A DNA stretch of 36,072 nucleotides from a virus. The stretch lies in the IMG/VR virus record IMGVR_UViG_3300042549_009633, positions 1 to 36,072 of that record. One strand, given 5' to 3'. Made by a program: the position numbers and the translations under genes. Of this stretch, positions 16,688 through 25,338 are shown piece after piece (the stretch's first letter is position 1; the number at the start of each line of letters is the position of its first letter). The notes beneath the pieces are model-generated. The model ran no database searches, was not told where the DNA came from, and saw nothing but the letters and a program-made list of their open reading frames with translations.

Positions 16688-19327
16688 ATGACCACCGCCA
16701 CGATTCCATGGGAGACGGCGTTCGCGCCCGGCTTCGATGGGGTGGTGTGCGTGCTGATCGAGGGTATCCCCGTGGTGCTCGTGCAGGCGGGCATCCACCC
16801 GACCGCGGCGGCGGTGACCTCGGGCACCATCGACCCCCTCTTCTGGCCCGGCACCGGGACACTCACCGTCACCCGCCCCGATGCGGCGACGACCTTCGAC
16901 CCGGTGCTCGAGGTGCTCGACGCCGACGCGGTCTGGACGATCCGCGAGACGACGCTTCCTGTTGACGGGAGCGTCGAGGTCGAGCCGTTGCGCTTCGAGC
17001 TCTTCGACCGCGCCGAGGCGACGACCGCGCTGATGAGCGCGCCGCTCGCTCGCGTCGGGCGCCTGCTCGCCGCGGACATCGACGCAACCGACGACATCCC
17101 GCTGGACTCCGTCTCGGGCGTACCCGCCACCGGGTATCTGCACATCGGCCGCGAGGCCATCGGCTACGGCGCCCTCTCGGGCACCAACGCGCTCATCGGC
17201 TACGTCAACGGCGGGCGCGGGCTGTTCGGCTCACGCGCTCGGCCCTTCGTCGCAGGCACCGGCACGCGCCGCCCGCTCGTCATCGTGGGCGACTACCCGC
17301 GCTACTGGACCGGGCGCCGCGTCGCGGTCTTCCTCTGCAAGCTGGTCGGCACCACGCTCACCGACCCGACGCTCGTGCACCTCGGGGTCGTGGGCGCGGG
17401 CGTCTCGCTCGCCGCGAACCTCATGCGGTGGCAGATCCCCGCCGACCACATCACCACGCTGCTCTCGCGGAAGTTCGCCAAGGTCGGCGTGCGCGCCTTC
17501 GGCTACCAGCACATCGGCGGATGGGTCAGCGCAACGCTGTCCATCAACTTCGAGAACACGCTAGAACTCGGCCCCGAAACGGGCGATGGATGGTCGCCGG
17601 ACGCGCAGACCTTCATCGCTCGCCTCAACACCGCAGGCCAGGCGCTCTCCCCGCAGATCAACGTCAGCGTCAACGGCACCGGGCACGCGCGCATCGTCTC
17701 GACGGGCTCGGGCGGTGACATCGACTGGACCATCGACGCCTGTTGGAACAACCCCTCGCGGCGCGCCGCTTCGACGCCCAACCTCGGGGAGAACACGGCG
17801 AACACGTTGCCCGAGTGCGTGATGCACCTGCATGGCGTGTTCAGCGTGCGGCGCGAGGGCGACTGGGACCAGCTCCCTGCCACGCTCGCGTGGACCGCCG
17901 TCGTGGGCGCGCAGACGGGCCGCGCCTATGCCGCCCTCGTCGCCGACACCGACAGCACCAAGGGGCTCTTCGCGCAGATCGTCTCCCGCGACGCCTCGGC
18001 GCAGACGCTCTCGCTGCTCGCTGACATCCCCGGCCTCTCCGATCGCTACGACGGCACGCAGCCCATCGTCACGGAGCGCGTCTCGCGCATCACGAAGCCG
18101 ACCGAATGCACCCTCGGCGTGATGGCGTCGGGCGACACGGCGCTGGCCGCGCTGCGGGCGATGGGCGCCGCGCTCGACAGCCTGCAAGGCACCGACGCCT
18201 CCGAGGTCGCGATTGACTGGGAGCAGATGGCGCGCACCTTCGCGCGCGTCGCAATGGGTGGCGTCCCCGAGGGGCGCTCCTACCGCTTCGCTGCGTCCGA
18301 TGACTCGCTGCTGACGCCGCTGATCCACGAGTGCCGCCTCCGCGGCGCCGCGCTGTGCATCGTGCGTGGGCGCGTCGGCGCGTACCGCCCCGCGTACTTC
18401 GCCGCGACCGAAGAGACGCGCCGCGACATCGAAGAGGAAGACCTGCTGCCGGGGCTCCCCGTCGAAGTGGCCGATGGGGTCGAGCCGGTGGCGACCGCGA
18501 TCCGATTCGCGATGCCCGGCGGCGGCTCGTACACCTGGCGCGATGCGACCGCGGCCGATGAGTTCGGCGAGGGCAAGACGATCGAGTGCGACGCGCTCAA
18601 GTCGGCCTCGGGCGTCTTCGACCCGGCGCAGTTCAAGGAGGCGCTCGCTCGCTCCGCGCAGCAGCTCCTCGGGGTGCTCGCGCAGCCGACGCGCGTGATC
18701 CGCGTCGTGGTCGGGCCGTCGTTCTGGGATCTCTCCACGGGCGACCTCGTGACGCTCACGCACTCCAGCATCCCCAACCTACAGGGCACGCGCGGACTCG
18801 ACGCGGTGACCTGTCAGGTAATGGAGTCGCGCAAGAGCTTCAACGGCGGAGAGTGCCGGGTGCAGCTCGCGCTGCTCCTCTCCAACGATCCGACGCTTGC
18901 GGGCTACGCGCCCTCGGCGCTCGTGGGCTCCATCGCGGGCGCCGTCGTCACCATCGACACGACCTCCCCGTGGGGCAACAACGGCTTCGCGCTTGACGTG
19001 GACGCCGACGGCAACGCCATCACGTCGCAGCCGCTGCAAGGCTTCGCAGCGGGAGACACCGTGTACCTTTCCGAGCTCAACAACGAAACGCCCATGGCCG
19101 ACGAGAGCTTCACCATCGTCAGCCTCACGGCCACCACCGTGACCCTCAGCGGCTCGCCGACGGGGCCGATGGTGACCGCCGCGGCGACGCGCTACGGGTG
19201 CCTCCTGCGCTTCGCCCCGTGGACTGTGGGCGCCGTCACGACGCGGCAGCGGCAGTACCTCTACATCGGCGACGACAGCGCCGAAGACCTCGGCACGGGT
19301 GACGCCCCGAAGCGGTGGGCCGCGTGA
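16688..19327 (+). CDS. Large tail tip / baseplate hub-like protein
   Basis: 879 residues, the largest gene of the window, ATG at 16688. Beta-rich throughout. Features include VSGVPATGYLHIGREAIGYGALSGTN near residues 136-160, a middle segment with ALVADTDSTKGLFAQIVSRDA, and a C-terminal region WGNNGFALDVDADGN. Size and position after the tape measure and the first tail-tip gene point to the central tail tip or hub (gpJ/Tal region). No lytic domain is visible. Downstream genes are coupled by GTGA. The hub role is inferred from synteny. Confidence 0.65.
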   Translation: MTTATIPWETAFAPGFDGVVCVLIEGIPVVLVQAGIHPTAAAVTSGTIDPLFWPGTGTLTVTRPDAATTFDPVLEVLDADAVWTIRETTLPVDGSVEVEPLRFELFDRAEATTALMSAPLARVGRLLAADIDATDDIPLDSVSGVPATGYLHIGREAIGYGALSGTNALIGYVNGGRGLFGSRARPFVAGTGTRRPLVIVGDYPRYWTGRRVAVFLCKLVGTTLTDPTLVHLGVVGAGVSLAANLMRWQIPADHITTLLSRKFAKVGVRAFGYQHIGGWVSATLSINFENTLELGPETGDGWSPDAQTFIARLNTAGQALSPQINVSVNGTGHARIVSTGSGGDIDWTIDACWNNPSRRAASTPNLGENTANTLPECVMHLHGVFSVRREGDWDQLPATLAWTAVVGAQTGRAYAALVADTDSTKGLFAQIVSRDASAQTLSLLADIPGLSDRYDGTQPIVTERVSRITKPTECTLGVMASGDTALAALRAMGAALDSLQGTDASEVAIDWEQMARTFARVAMGGVPEGRSYRFAASDDSLLTPLIHECRLRGAALCIVRGRVGAYRPAYFAATEETRRDIEEEDLLPGLPVEVADGVEPVATAIRFAMPGGGSYTWRDATAADEFGEGKTIECDALKSASGVFDPAQFKEALARSAQQLLGVLAQPTRVIRVVVGPSFWDLSTGDLVTLTHSSIPNLQGTRGLDAVTCQVMESRKSFNGGECRVQLALLLSNDPTLAGYAPSALVGSIAGAVVTIDTTSPWGNNGFALDVDADGNAITSQPLQGFAAGDTVYLSELNNETPMADESFTIVSLTATTVTLSGSPTGPMVTAAATRYGCLLRFAPWTVGAVTTRQRQYLYIGDDSAEDLGTGDAPKRWAA

Positions 19328-19986
19328 GCGAGATCACCACAGGCGGGACGTGGGTCCGACTGCCCACCGCCCTCGGCGCAGCCGACCGCGCGCGCGCAGA
19401 CCAGCCGGGCGACGCCGCGCTGTTTCAGTTGCTCGCGAGCAACGCCACGCTAGCGACGCGGGAGAACGAGCTGCGCGTGCTGTGGGAGCGCTTGCCGATT
19501 CAGGTGTGGGCCGACTGCACCGTCAGCGACGACGAGCGCACGCTGCTGTGGTCGGGCGACGCATCGGCCGGCGTCCTCGCGCAATGGTGCGGCACCCACC
19601 GCGTGCGGCTCTACGGTGAGCAGCAACGCCCGCCGCGCCTGGTGCTGTCGTTCCGCGGCGCCGCCCCCGCCGCGCAGACCCTCGGCGTCATCCTGCTAGC
19701 CATGCCAGCGTTCGGCGACCCCGACGTGAGTGTCCCGACGCAGGGCGTGGTGCGGCACACCACCACCACGATGACGGACCTCTCCATCGCGGTCGACCTC
19801 ACGCCCGCGACCCTCGGGCGCACGACCATCGTGCCCTCGCCCACGGGCTCGCCGCTCGTCACGACGGAGACGGGCGATATGCCCTCCATCAGCGTCTTCG
19901 TCGGCGCGTGGTGCACGTCCAACTCGTCGGGCGCCAAGGCGTCGCTCGGCGGCATGACGCTGTATCTGGAGCCTCCCACCGCATGA
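19324..19986 (+). CDS. Tail tip-associated protein
   Basis: 220 residues from the GTG that overlaps the hub-gene stop. The N-terminal ~60 residues include a helix (ALFQLLASNATLATRENELRVLWERLP); the rest is a beta-sandwich-like composition with repeated strands (VSVPTQGVVRHTTTTMTDLSIAVDLTPAT). This resembles small fibre-associated or receptor-proximal domains, but no family is recognised. Confidence 0.6.
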   Translation: MSEITTGGTWVRLPTALGAADRARADQPGDAALFQLLASNATLATRENELRVLWERLPIQVWADCTVSDDERTLLWSGDASAGVLAQWCGTHRVRLYGEQQRPPRLVLSFRGAAPAAQTLGVILLAMPAFGDPDVSVPTQGVVRHTTTTMTDLSIAVDLTPATLGRTTIVPSPTGSPLVTTETGDMPSISVFVGAWCTSNSSGAKASLGGMTLYLEPPTA

Positions 19987-21080
19987 CCACCGCACCCCGC
20001 CAGCTCACGACGCCGCGGCTCGAAGCGCGGCAGTTCGCCGTGCGCGTCACCGCCGCGGCCTCGCACGCTTCGACGCTGGCCGAGCTCGCCAACGACGCCG
20101 CGGGCGGTCACCCGTCGCAGCGGATGACGGTGCCGCGCCTCGACGCGACCGCGGTAGTGCACACCTACTGGCTCCCCACCGTGGTGCCGCGCTTCCTTCG
20201 CGTCGTTGCGCTCGTGACCGCCAGCGACGTCACGTTGCTTGGGAGCGTCGTACTCAAACTCTCCATCACCGACAGCCTCGGCGGCACGGTAGCGTTCAGC
20301 GCCCCGGAGATCCCCGATGGGCTCGACGGCGGCAGCGCGCTCCGCAGTTCCTACTCCACCACCTACCCCTCGCGGCTCGGCTCGGGCGGGCGCGGGGAGT
20401 GGCTTCTCGACGTGGACGCGCTCGACGCTGCGGGGCTCGACCTCGCCGCGACGTGGTGGCGCTTCGCATGGAGCGCCACGGTGACGTCGCCGTGCGTGCT
20501 GGAGTACCTCGCAGTCGACGAGGTGCCGCGCTTCCTTGTCGATGACGCGGAGACCTTCGGCCAGCTGGGGGCGACGGCCTACCGCCCGCGGGGCATCGTG
20601 GTCGACGGCTCGCCGCTCGGCTTGCAGCGCCTGTGGCCGACGGTGCGCACCGGGCTGCTGCTCGGGCTGCGCACCTACCACTGCACGCTGAAGCCCGAGA
20701 ACGACCCGTGGCTCGTGACCTCCACCTCGCTGACGACGTTCGGCGGGAGCGACCAGGAGACGGCGGGTGTCTCCGCGGTCTACCGCGTGCGCCCTCGAGC
20801 GATGCGCGCCGGGGTCGATACCCGCGTGCGGTTCATCCTGCGCTACAAGCTCTCGGGCGCGTCGCCGGGGGATACCGCCACGGTGCGGCTCACGACCGGC
20901 GCGGGCACCTTCGATGCGGTCCTGACCGACGTGACGGCCACATGGGTCGACAGCGCATGGACCACCGCGACGCTTGATGCGGTCACGGAGGACCGGCTCG
21001 TGTGGAGCGCTAAGGTGAGCAACGGCGCGAGCACCCTGCGCGTCATCACCCGCGTCGTCGTCGACTACCCCGAAGCCTGA
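19983..21080 (+). CDS. Tail fibre or tip protein, beta-rich
   Basis: 365 residues, ATG at 19983 overlapping the previous stop. It shares character with its upstream neighbour: strand-rich, Thr/Val/Ser, few charged helices. The opening PRQLTTPRLEARQFAVRVTAAAS may be a virion attachment part. The C-terminal third (VRFILRYKLSGASPGDTATVRLT...) looks like a jelly-roll or carbohydrate-binding type module. This is a likely candidate for host recognition, but no motif proves it. Confidence 0.6.
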   Translation: MTTAPRQLTTPRLEARQFAVRVTAAASHASTLAELANDAAGGHPSQRMTVPRLDATAVVHTYWLPTVVPRFLRVVALVTASDVTLLGSVVLKLSITDSLGGTVAFSAPEIPDGLDGGSALRSSYSTTYPSRLGSGGRGEWLLDVDALDAAGLDLAATWWRFAWSATVTSPCVLEYLAVDEVPRFLVDDAETFGQLGATAYRPRGIVVDGSPLGLQRLWPTVRTGLLLGLRTYHCTLKPENDPWLVTSTSLTTFGGSDQETAGVSAVYRVRPRAMRAGVDTRVRFILRYKLSGASPGDTATVRLTTGAGTFDAVLTDVTATWVDSAWTTATLDAVTEDRLVWSAKVSNGASTLRVITRVVVDYPEA

Positions 21081-21172
21081 CCCGCCGCCATCCCTGACGC
21101 CTCGCTCGCGCCCCGCCGCGAGGCCGCTCCCTCACGTCCCGCCACGCCTCGCCACCGCACAGGAGCCTCGCC

Positions 21173-21502
21173 ATGCAGCGCGTCGAATACGCACCCGCGG
21201 CCGTGTCGATCACGACCGCCGCTTCCCCTGTCCTTACCGTCGTTCGCCCCTCGCTCACGGTCATGTCGCTGCTGTCCACGCTCACGAATGTGAGCGGCGG
21301 GAACATCACCGCGCTGACCGTCGCGCGATGCCTCGACGGCATCACCTACGGCCCCGAGCGCAGCGTCACCACGGGCATCCCGCTCGCGGCCGGATCGTCG
21401 CTGGACATCGACATCCTCGATGAGCCCGCCATCGCGTACCGCTTCACCATCACCGCCGCGTCGGCGGGCGTTGCCTCGCTCGTGCTGCGAGGCGTGTCGT
21501 GA
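21173..21502 (+). CDS. Small tail fibre-associated protein
   Basis: 109 residues. The ATG at 21173 follows an AGGAG site by eight bases and a 92-base gap with nothing else recognisable. Strand-rich (SITTAASPVLTVVRPSLTVMSLLSTLTN; SLDIDILDEPAIAYRFTITAASAG), with a fold pattern like a single beta-sandwich domain. It is coupled by GTGA to the fibre gene that follows and may be its partner or an accessory module. Confidence 0.65.
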   Translation: MQRVEYAPAAVSITTAASPVLTVVRPSLTVMSLLSTLTNVSGGNITALTVARCLDGITYGPERSVTTGIPLAAGSSLDIDILDEPAIAYRFTITAASAGVASLVLRGVS

Positions 21503-22356
21503 CCGTCCGCGTCAACGGATCGAGCGGCGGCGGCGGAGACTTCCCCTCGGGCACCGGCATCGTTGAGGTCGCCTCGGGCGTCGCAACGACCCCAGCCCGC
21601 GCGGGCGGCATCGTCGTGCTTGCGGCGCTCGACGCAGTCCTCGGCGGTGACCCGGCAGGCAGCGCGATCATCAGCGACGGCGGCGGCGCGACCACGATCA
21701 CCAGCGCGGACGTGTCGGCGGTGCTGGCGGCGTCCACCGCTGCGGCTGCGCGCTCGGCCCTCTGCGACCGCGCCATCAGCATCCCAGGACTCACCGCCAC
21801 CAACGGCAACGGCACCGCGGTCGCGGCCAGCGGGACGCTCTCCTACGCCAGCGGGCAGACCGGCTTGGTGTACGCGGACTACCCGCGACTCGTGGGCGCG
21901 CACGGCGCGTCGATCTGGGCGTTCGACGCCGCAGTGAGGATTACGATCACGGGGGCGGGGAGCGCCAGCACCGCCGCCTCGCTGGGCATCGGCACGACGG
22001 GCAGTGTGTACAACTCCGTTGTGATGATCCGCCTCTTCGGAGACGGGCAGATCGACGGCCTCGACATCGGCGGCAGCCCCGTGTGGTCGGTCTACACGCC
22101 GGGCACGCTCCCTGTGGACGGCACCGGGTGGCTCCGCGTGCGCGTGCAGGCGGGCGTGATGACGTTCTGGACGGGTGTCGGCGCGAGCTACGCCGCCGCT
22201 GCGTGGACGATTCGATATCGGGCGCTGCTATCGTCGCCGCCGAGTCCTGACACCACCTACCCCTCGCTGGGGCTCGCGCTCTATCAGGCCGTCAATCCGG
22301 GCGCGCCGGGGGTGCAGGCGGTGTACTCCAACCTCACCATCAGGGACCTGCCGTGA
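21499..22356 (+). CDS. Tail fibre / receptor-binding-like protein
   Basis: 285 residues, GTG overlapping the previous stop. A Gly/Ser linker (NGSSGGGGDFPSGTG) precedes a motif GIVEVASGVATTPARAGG, typical of tail-fibre and neck-appendage proteins near the shaft. A helix rich in Ala follows, then a C-terminal beta domain (residues ~115-285) with GTLSYASGQTGLVYADYPRL and TGWLRVRVQAGVMTFWTGVG, which resembles lectin-like sandwich folds. It probably binds the host surface. It is the last structural gene before the lysis region. Confidence 0.7.
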   Translation: MTVRVNGSSGGGGDFPSGTGIVEVASGVATTPARAGGIVVLAALDAVLGGDPAGSAIISDGGGATTITSADVSAVLAASTAAAARSALCDRAISIPGLTATNGNGTAVAASGTLSYASGQTGLVYADYPRLVGAHGASIWAFDAAVRITITGAGSASTAASLGIGTTGSVYNSVVMIRLFGDGQIDGLDIGGSPVWSVYTPGTLPVDGTGWLRVRVQAGVMTFWTGVGASYAAAAWTIRYRALLSSPPSPDTTYPSLGLALYQAVNPGAPGVQAVYSNLTIRDLP

Positions 22357-22469
22357 CCACAGACCGCGACGCCCTCGGCGCTCATGCCGCCGTCTCCATC
22401 GCGTGCATGGTGGACGCGAGCGCCGCTACCGCGTGCCCTGCGTGCCCCGCGCCGTCGAGGCACCAGTGA
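22353..22469 (+). CDS. Micro-gene between fibre and receiver-fusion genes
   Basis: 38 residues. Its GTG overlaps the fibre stop and its TGA is overlapped by the GTG of the next gene, so both junctions are GTGA. The product has a C-terminal CPACP motif (CxxC) but no other recognisable feature. It may be a true small protein or merely a reinitiation spacer that passes ribosomes to the next gene. Confidence 0.4.
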   Translation: MTTDRDALGAHAAVSIACMVDASAATACPACPAPSRHQ

Positions 22470-23068
22470 GCCCGCACCACGCAGCGGCCTCAGCTGTGGC
22501 CGACGACGGCGGCTCCCTCGTCGCCACGCTCGCGGTCGCGTCCTTCGCCGGGCACGTCAGCCAGCTCTTCGCGCTGCTCCCCGGGTGGGCGGGGGGAATC
22601 CTCGGTGGGCTCGTGGTCCACGGGCTCATGCGCCTCGTCGGGCCGACGCTCGACGTGCACGCCCAGCGGGTGAAGGCGCGGCTCTCCCCCGTGCCTCCGC
22701 TCACCCGCACCCGGCGCGTGCTCGTGGTGGACGACCACGAGGCGAGCCGCGTGCTGCTGGCGCTCGCGCTCCGCGAGGCGCTGCCGGGCGTGCACGTCGA
22801 CGAAGCGCGGTCGGGCGCCGAGGCCCGCGGGCTCCACGCGCGCCACCAACACGGCGCGATCGTCGCGGACCTCGTGCTGGGCGACGAGATGGGCGACGCG
22901 CTGCTCCGCGAGATCGGCGGGCCGGGCGACGTGCTCGTGTCGGGCGTCGCCGACGTGCTCGCGCTCGACGCCGCTGCCGCTACCTGCGGGGCGACACCCA
23001 TGCAGAAGCCGCCCACGCCGGAGGCCCTCGTCGCCGCGGTAACGGCGCGGCTCGCCGCTCTCGGCTGA
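22466..23068 (+). CDS. Membrane protein with holin-like segment fused to a CheY-type receiver domain
   Basis: 200 residues. Residues 17-59 are hydrophobic (one or two membrane spans: LVATLAVASFA... and WAGGILGGLVVHGLM). A basic linker (65-84) leads to a receiver domain (84-198). The domain has every key residue: acidic pair Asp89-Asp90 in VLVVDDHE, phosphoacceptor Asp135 in IVADLVLGDE, Ser159 in LVSG, and Lys181 in MQKP. No output domain follows. It sits at the start of the lysis region, where a holin is expected. A plausible reading is a membrane pore or anchor whose assembly responds to phosphorylation by a host histidine kinase. The receiver call is strong; the holin role is inferred. Confidence 0.85.
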   Translation: MSPHHAAASAVADDGGSLVATLAVASFAGHVSQLFALLPGWAGGILGGLVVHGLMRLVGPTLDVHAQRVKARLSPVPPLTRTRRVLVVDDHEASRVLLALALREALPGVHVDEARSGAEARGLHARHQHGAIVADLVLGDEMGDALLREIGGPGDVLVSGVADVLALDAAAATCGATPMQKPPTPEALVAAVTARLAALG

Positions 23069-23123
23069 CCACCTGCGGCGCCCTGCGGGGGTCTGCCGTG
23101 CCTCGCCACATCGGAGACCCTCC

Positions 23124-23894
23124 ATGCAACACGCCCTCGATACGCTGCGCCCGTACTGGCCGCTGCTGATGGCCCTCGTGGGCTACCCCCTCATCACCGC
23201 CGCGCTCAACTGGTGGCTGTGGTGGGACACGCCCGCGCATTGGGACGCCTACGCCGCCGCGCACTCCGGTCGCGCGTTCGCGATCCGCATCCTCCGCGCC
23301 GTCTCGCCGCACCTCCGCAAGGTGGTCGTGGCCTACCGCGACTGGGCCGCGGCCCGTGGCGCGCTGCCTCGCCCGACGCTTGACGCCGTGGCGATCAGGG
23401 CCGACGAGGTGCCGCTACCCCGCCCCGAGGCGCCCGCCCCCGTGAGCCCACTGCGCGCCGTCACGGTGTCGCACCAGCCCCCTCCGCCCGCGTCCGCTGA
23501 CCCGCTGCTCGACGCCGCCCGCGCGAGCGTGCGCGCGGAGCTGGGCGAGCTCATGCCGTCCCCTCCGCCGGCCGACGGAAAGCGCGGCTCCATCGACGTG
23601 CGCTCCATGCTCGTGGTCGTCGTGGCCCTCGCGGTGGCACTGCCCCTCGGGGTCGTGGTCACCGGGTGTCCGCTCGTCCGGGAAGGCGTGCTGCGCGCCG
23701 CCCCCGGTGTCCCCGACCCCAACGACTGCACCCCCGGCGTCCAGCGGTGCGACGGCCTCGTCCCGGTGGTGTGCAGCGCGACCCGTCGCGAGTGGCCCGC
23801 GCTGCCCCGTAGCGCCTCGGGAGAGCAGCGCACCTGCGCCCCCGGCGTGTGCGTTGTGTCGGCCGCGGGCGTGGCCCATTGCGAGGCGCCGTGA
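23124..23894 (+). CDS. Lysis-region membrane protein with C-terminal Cys-rich domain
   Basis: 256 residues; a GGAG site lies seven bases before the ATG. The N-terminus carries one span (PLLMALVGYPLITAALNWWLWW) followed by SGRAFAIRILRAVSPHLRKVV, like small holin-type proteins that precede endolysins. After a proline-rich stretch comes a second span (residues 163-180) ending VVTGC, which could also act as a lipobox if Met162 (base 23607) were an internal start. The C-terminal ~70 residues are Cys-rich (DCTPGVQRCDG, RTCAPGVC, VAHC) in the style of myxobacterial surface proteins. It could be a holin or spanin-like factor; the role is unproven. The next gene overlaps its stop. Confidence 0.7.
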   Translation: MQHALDTLRPYWPLLMALVGYPLITAALNWWLWWDTPAHWDAYAAAHSGRAFAIRILRAVSPHLRKVVVAYRDWAAARGALPRPTLDAVAIRADEVPLPRPEAPAPVSPLRAVTVSHQPPPPASADPLLDAARASVRAELGELMPSPPPADGKRGSIDVRSMLVVVVALAVALPLGVVVTGCPLVREGVLRAAPGVPDPNDCTPGVQRCDGLVPVVCSATRREWPALPRSASGEQRTCAPGVCVVSAAGVAHCEAP

Positions 23895-24553
23895 TCGCCC
23901 TCGACGTCGCGCTCCGCATCATCCGCCGCCGCGCCGCCGCCGCGGGCGTCGAGCTCATCCTCCCCGGCGACCCCCGGCGCGAGGCGATCGTCTCCCTCGT
24001 CGCGCTTGGGCACAGCATCCAGCGTACGGGCGTCCTCCGCGCCCGCGTCGCCGACGGCGTGACGATCACGCTCCCCGGCGTCCCCGGCCCCGCGGCCGCG
24101 CTCCTCGCGCTCATCCCCTACGTCGGTCCCGCGCTCGCGGCGCTGGCGATGGCCAACGGCCGCACCTCCGTCGCCATGTCGCCCGCGGCCCTCGCGACCG
24201 GGGGGCAGGCGCTCGCGACGTGGTGGCACGAGGAGGGCCACGTCGGATCGATCGCCCGTGGTGGGCTGCTGTACTGCGGCGCGTACCTGCTCGCGCCCGA
24301 GGTGCGTGCGGGCGGTGAGGCGCCCTGCTACGGCGCCGGGATCGCCGTGCGTGTGGCCTGCGGGGCGCCCCTCGACGGCGCGGTGCGTGACGCCCTCGAC
24401 TCGCTCGAGGGCTACGGCCTGGACGTCGCCGCGAAGTCACTGGCGAGCGGGATCATCGCGTCGGCCGCGCACACCATCCGCGCGACGGGCGACTACGGCG
24501 GCGTGGTCGCAGAGCTGCGCGCCGAGCTCGCGGCCGAAGGGGTGATCGCGTGA
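23891..24553 (+). CDS. HEEGH zincin-like protein in the lysis region
   Basis: 220 residues from the GTG overlapping the previous stop. Residues 113-117 (HEEGH, in WWHEEGHVGS) fit the HExxH zinc-metalloprotease signature. Glu143, in a GGEAPCYG segment 26 residues later, is a candidate third ligand. A hydrophobic segment (residues 68-88) precedes the motif. Nothing resembles M23 or M15 endolysins. It may be a protease of the host envelope, a virion-associated protease, or an inactive homologue. The motif is visible, but the catalytic role and family are uncertain. It is coupled to the endolysin gene (GTGA). Confidence 0.55.
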   Translation: MIALDVALRIIRRRAAAAGVELILPGDPRREAIVSLVALGHSIQRTGVLRARVADGVTITLPGVPGPAAALLALIPYVGPALAALAMANGRTSVAMSPAALATGGQALATWWHEEGHVGSIARGGLLYCGAYLLAPEVRAGGEAPCYGAGIAVRVACGAPLDGAVRDALDSLEGYGLDVAAKSLASGIIASAAHTIRATGDYGGVVAELRAELAAEGVIA

Positions 24554-25338
24554 GCCTCGACCTCGTCGCGGCGCCCTTCCTCGGCCGCTCGCCGCGCGTC
24601 ACCCGCGCCTTCGGGGCAAAGCTCGCGCGCGTCGAGGCGGCGCTGCACGCCGAGTGGCAGCGGGCGCAGGTCGCGCTCCCCGGTGGCGTCCCCACGCAGA
24701 CCTTCGCGGAGTGGCACGGCGTGACCGGCGTCGGCGGCTATCGCGAGGCCGCGGGCTACCACGGCAAGGGGCGGGCGATCGACATCAACTACAGCCGCAA
24801 CGGCTACGCGGTCTGCGCCACGCACACCGCCCGCGGGCTGGTCTACGGGGGCGAGTCGGCAGGCGCGAAGCTCCCCGGCGTGCGCAAGGCGTTCATCGCC
24901 GCGTGCGGTCGGGCCTGCGCCGCCGCGGGCGTGCTCTGCGACCTCAGCGCCCGGCGCGCGGGCGAGTCCACCGCGAGCGTGTGGGATCGCTGGCACGTCG
25001 TGAGCGAGGCCGTCGTTGCGTACCTGGCGCCCTACTTCCCCGCGGTCGACGACCTCGATGCGGGCGAGGCCGACGTGCTCCCGGGCGTCGAGATCCCCCC
25101 GCAGGTGGCCGCGGACTACGCTGCCCTGCGGGTGCCCCTCGTCGTGGGCCAGCCGGTGGCGCGCCCGCGTCTCACGCGCAACCCCGCCAAGGGGCTGATG
25201 GACCTCCGCCGCGCCGTCGTGGTCGCGCTCTGCGACGTGGGCGGGATGCGGTGGGGCGGCTGCGACTTCGGGGCGTCGAGCAGCGCGGACATCATGCACT
25301 TCGATGACGCCTCCCGCATCGCCAGCGGGGCCGTGTGA
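24550..25338 (+). CDS. Endolysin, M15 (VanY-like) peptidase
   Basis: Zn-dependent peptidase predicted to cut peptidoglycan stem peptides. 262 residues, GTG overlapping the previous stop. GYHGKGRAIDIN (residues 69-80) supplies His71 and Asp78 with the M15 spacing HxxGxAxD. Two later histidines are candidate partners: RWH near residue 146 and DIMHF, with His250, near the C-terminus. No signal peptide is visible, so release probably needs the membrane genes upstream. A Cys-containing insert (CGRACAAAGVLCDL) is unusual. The next gene, a transglycosylase, overlaps the stop. Confidence 0.8.
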   Translation: MSLDLVAAPFLGRSPRVTRAFGAKLARVEAALHAEWQRAQVALPGGVPTQTFAEWHGVTGVGGYREAAGYHGKGRAIDINYSRNGYAVCATHTARGLVYGGESAGAKLPGVRKAFIAACGRACAAAGVLCDLSARRAGESTASVWDRWHVVSEAVVAYLAPYFPAVDDLDAGEADVLPGVEIPPQVAADYAALRVPLVVGQPVARPRLTRNPAKGLMDLRRAVVVALCDVGGMRWGGCDFGASSSADIMHFDDASRIASGAV

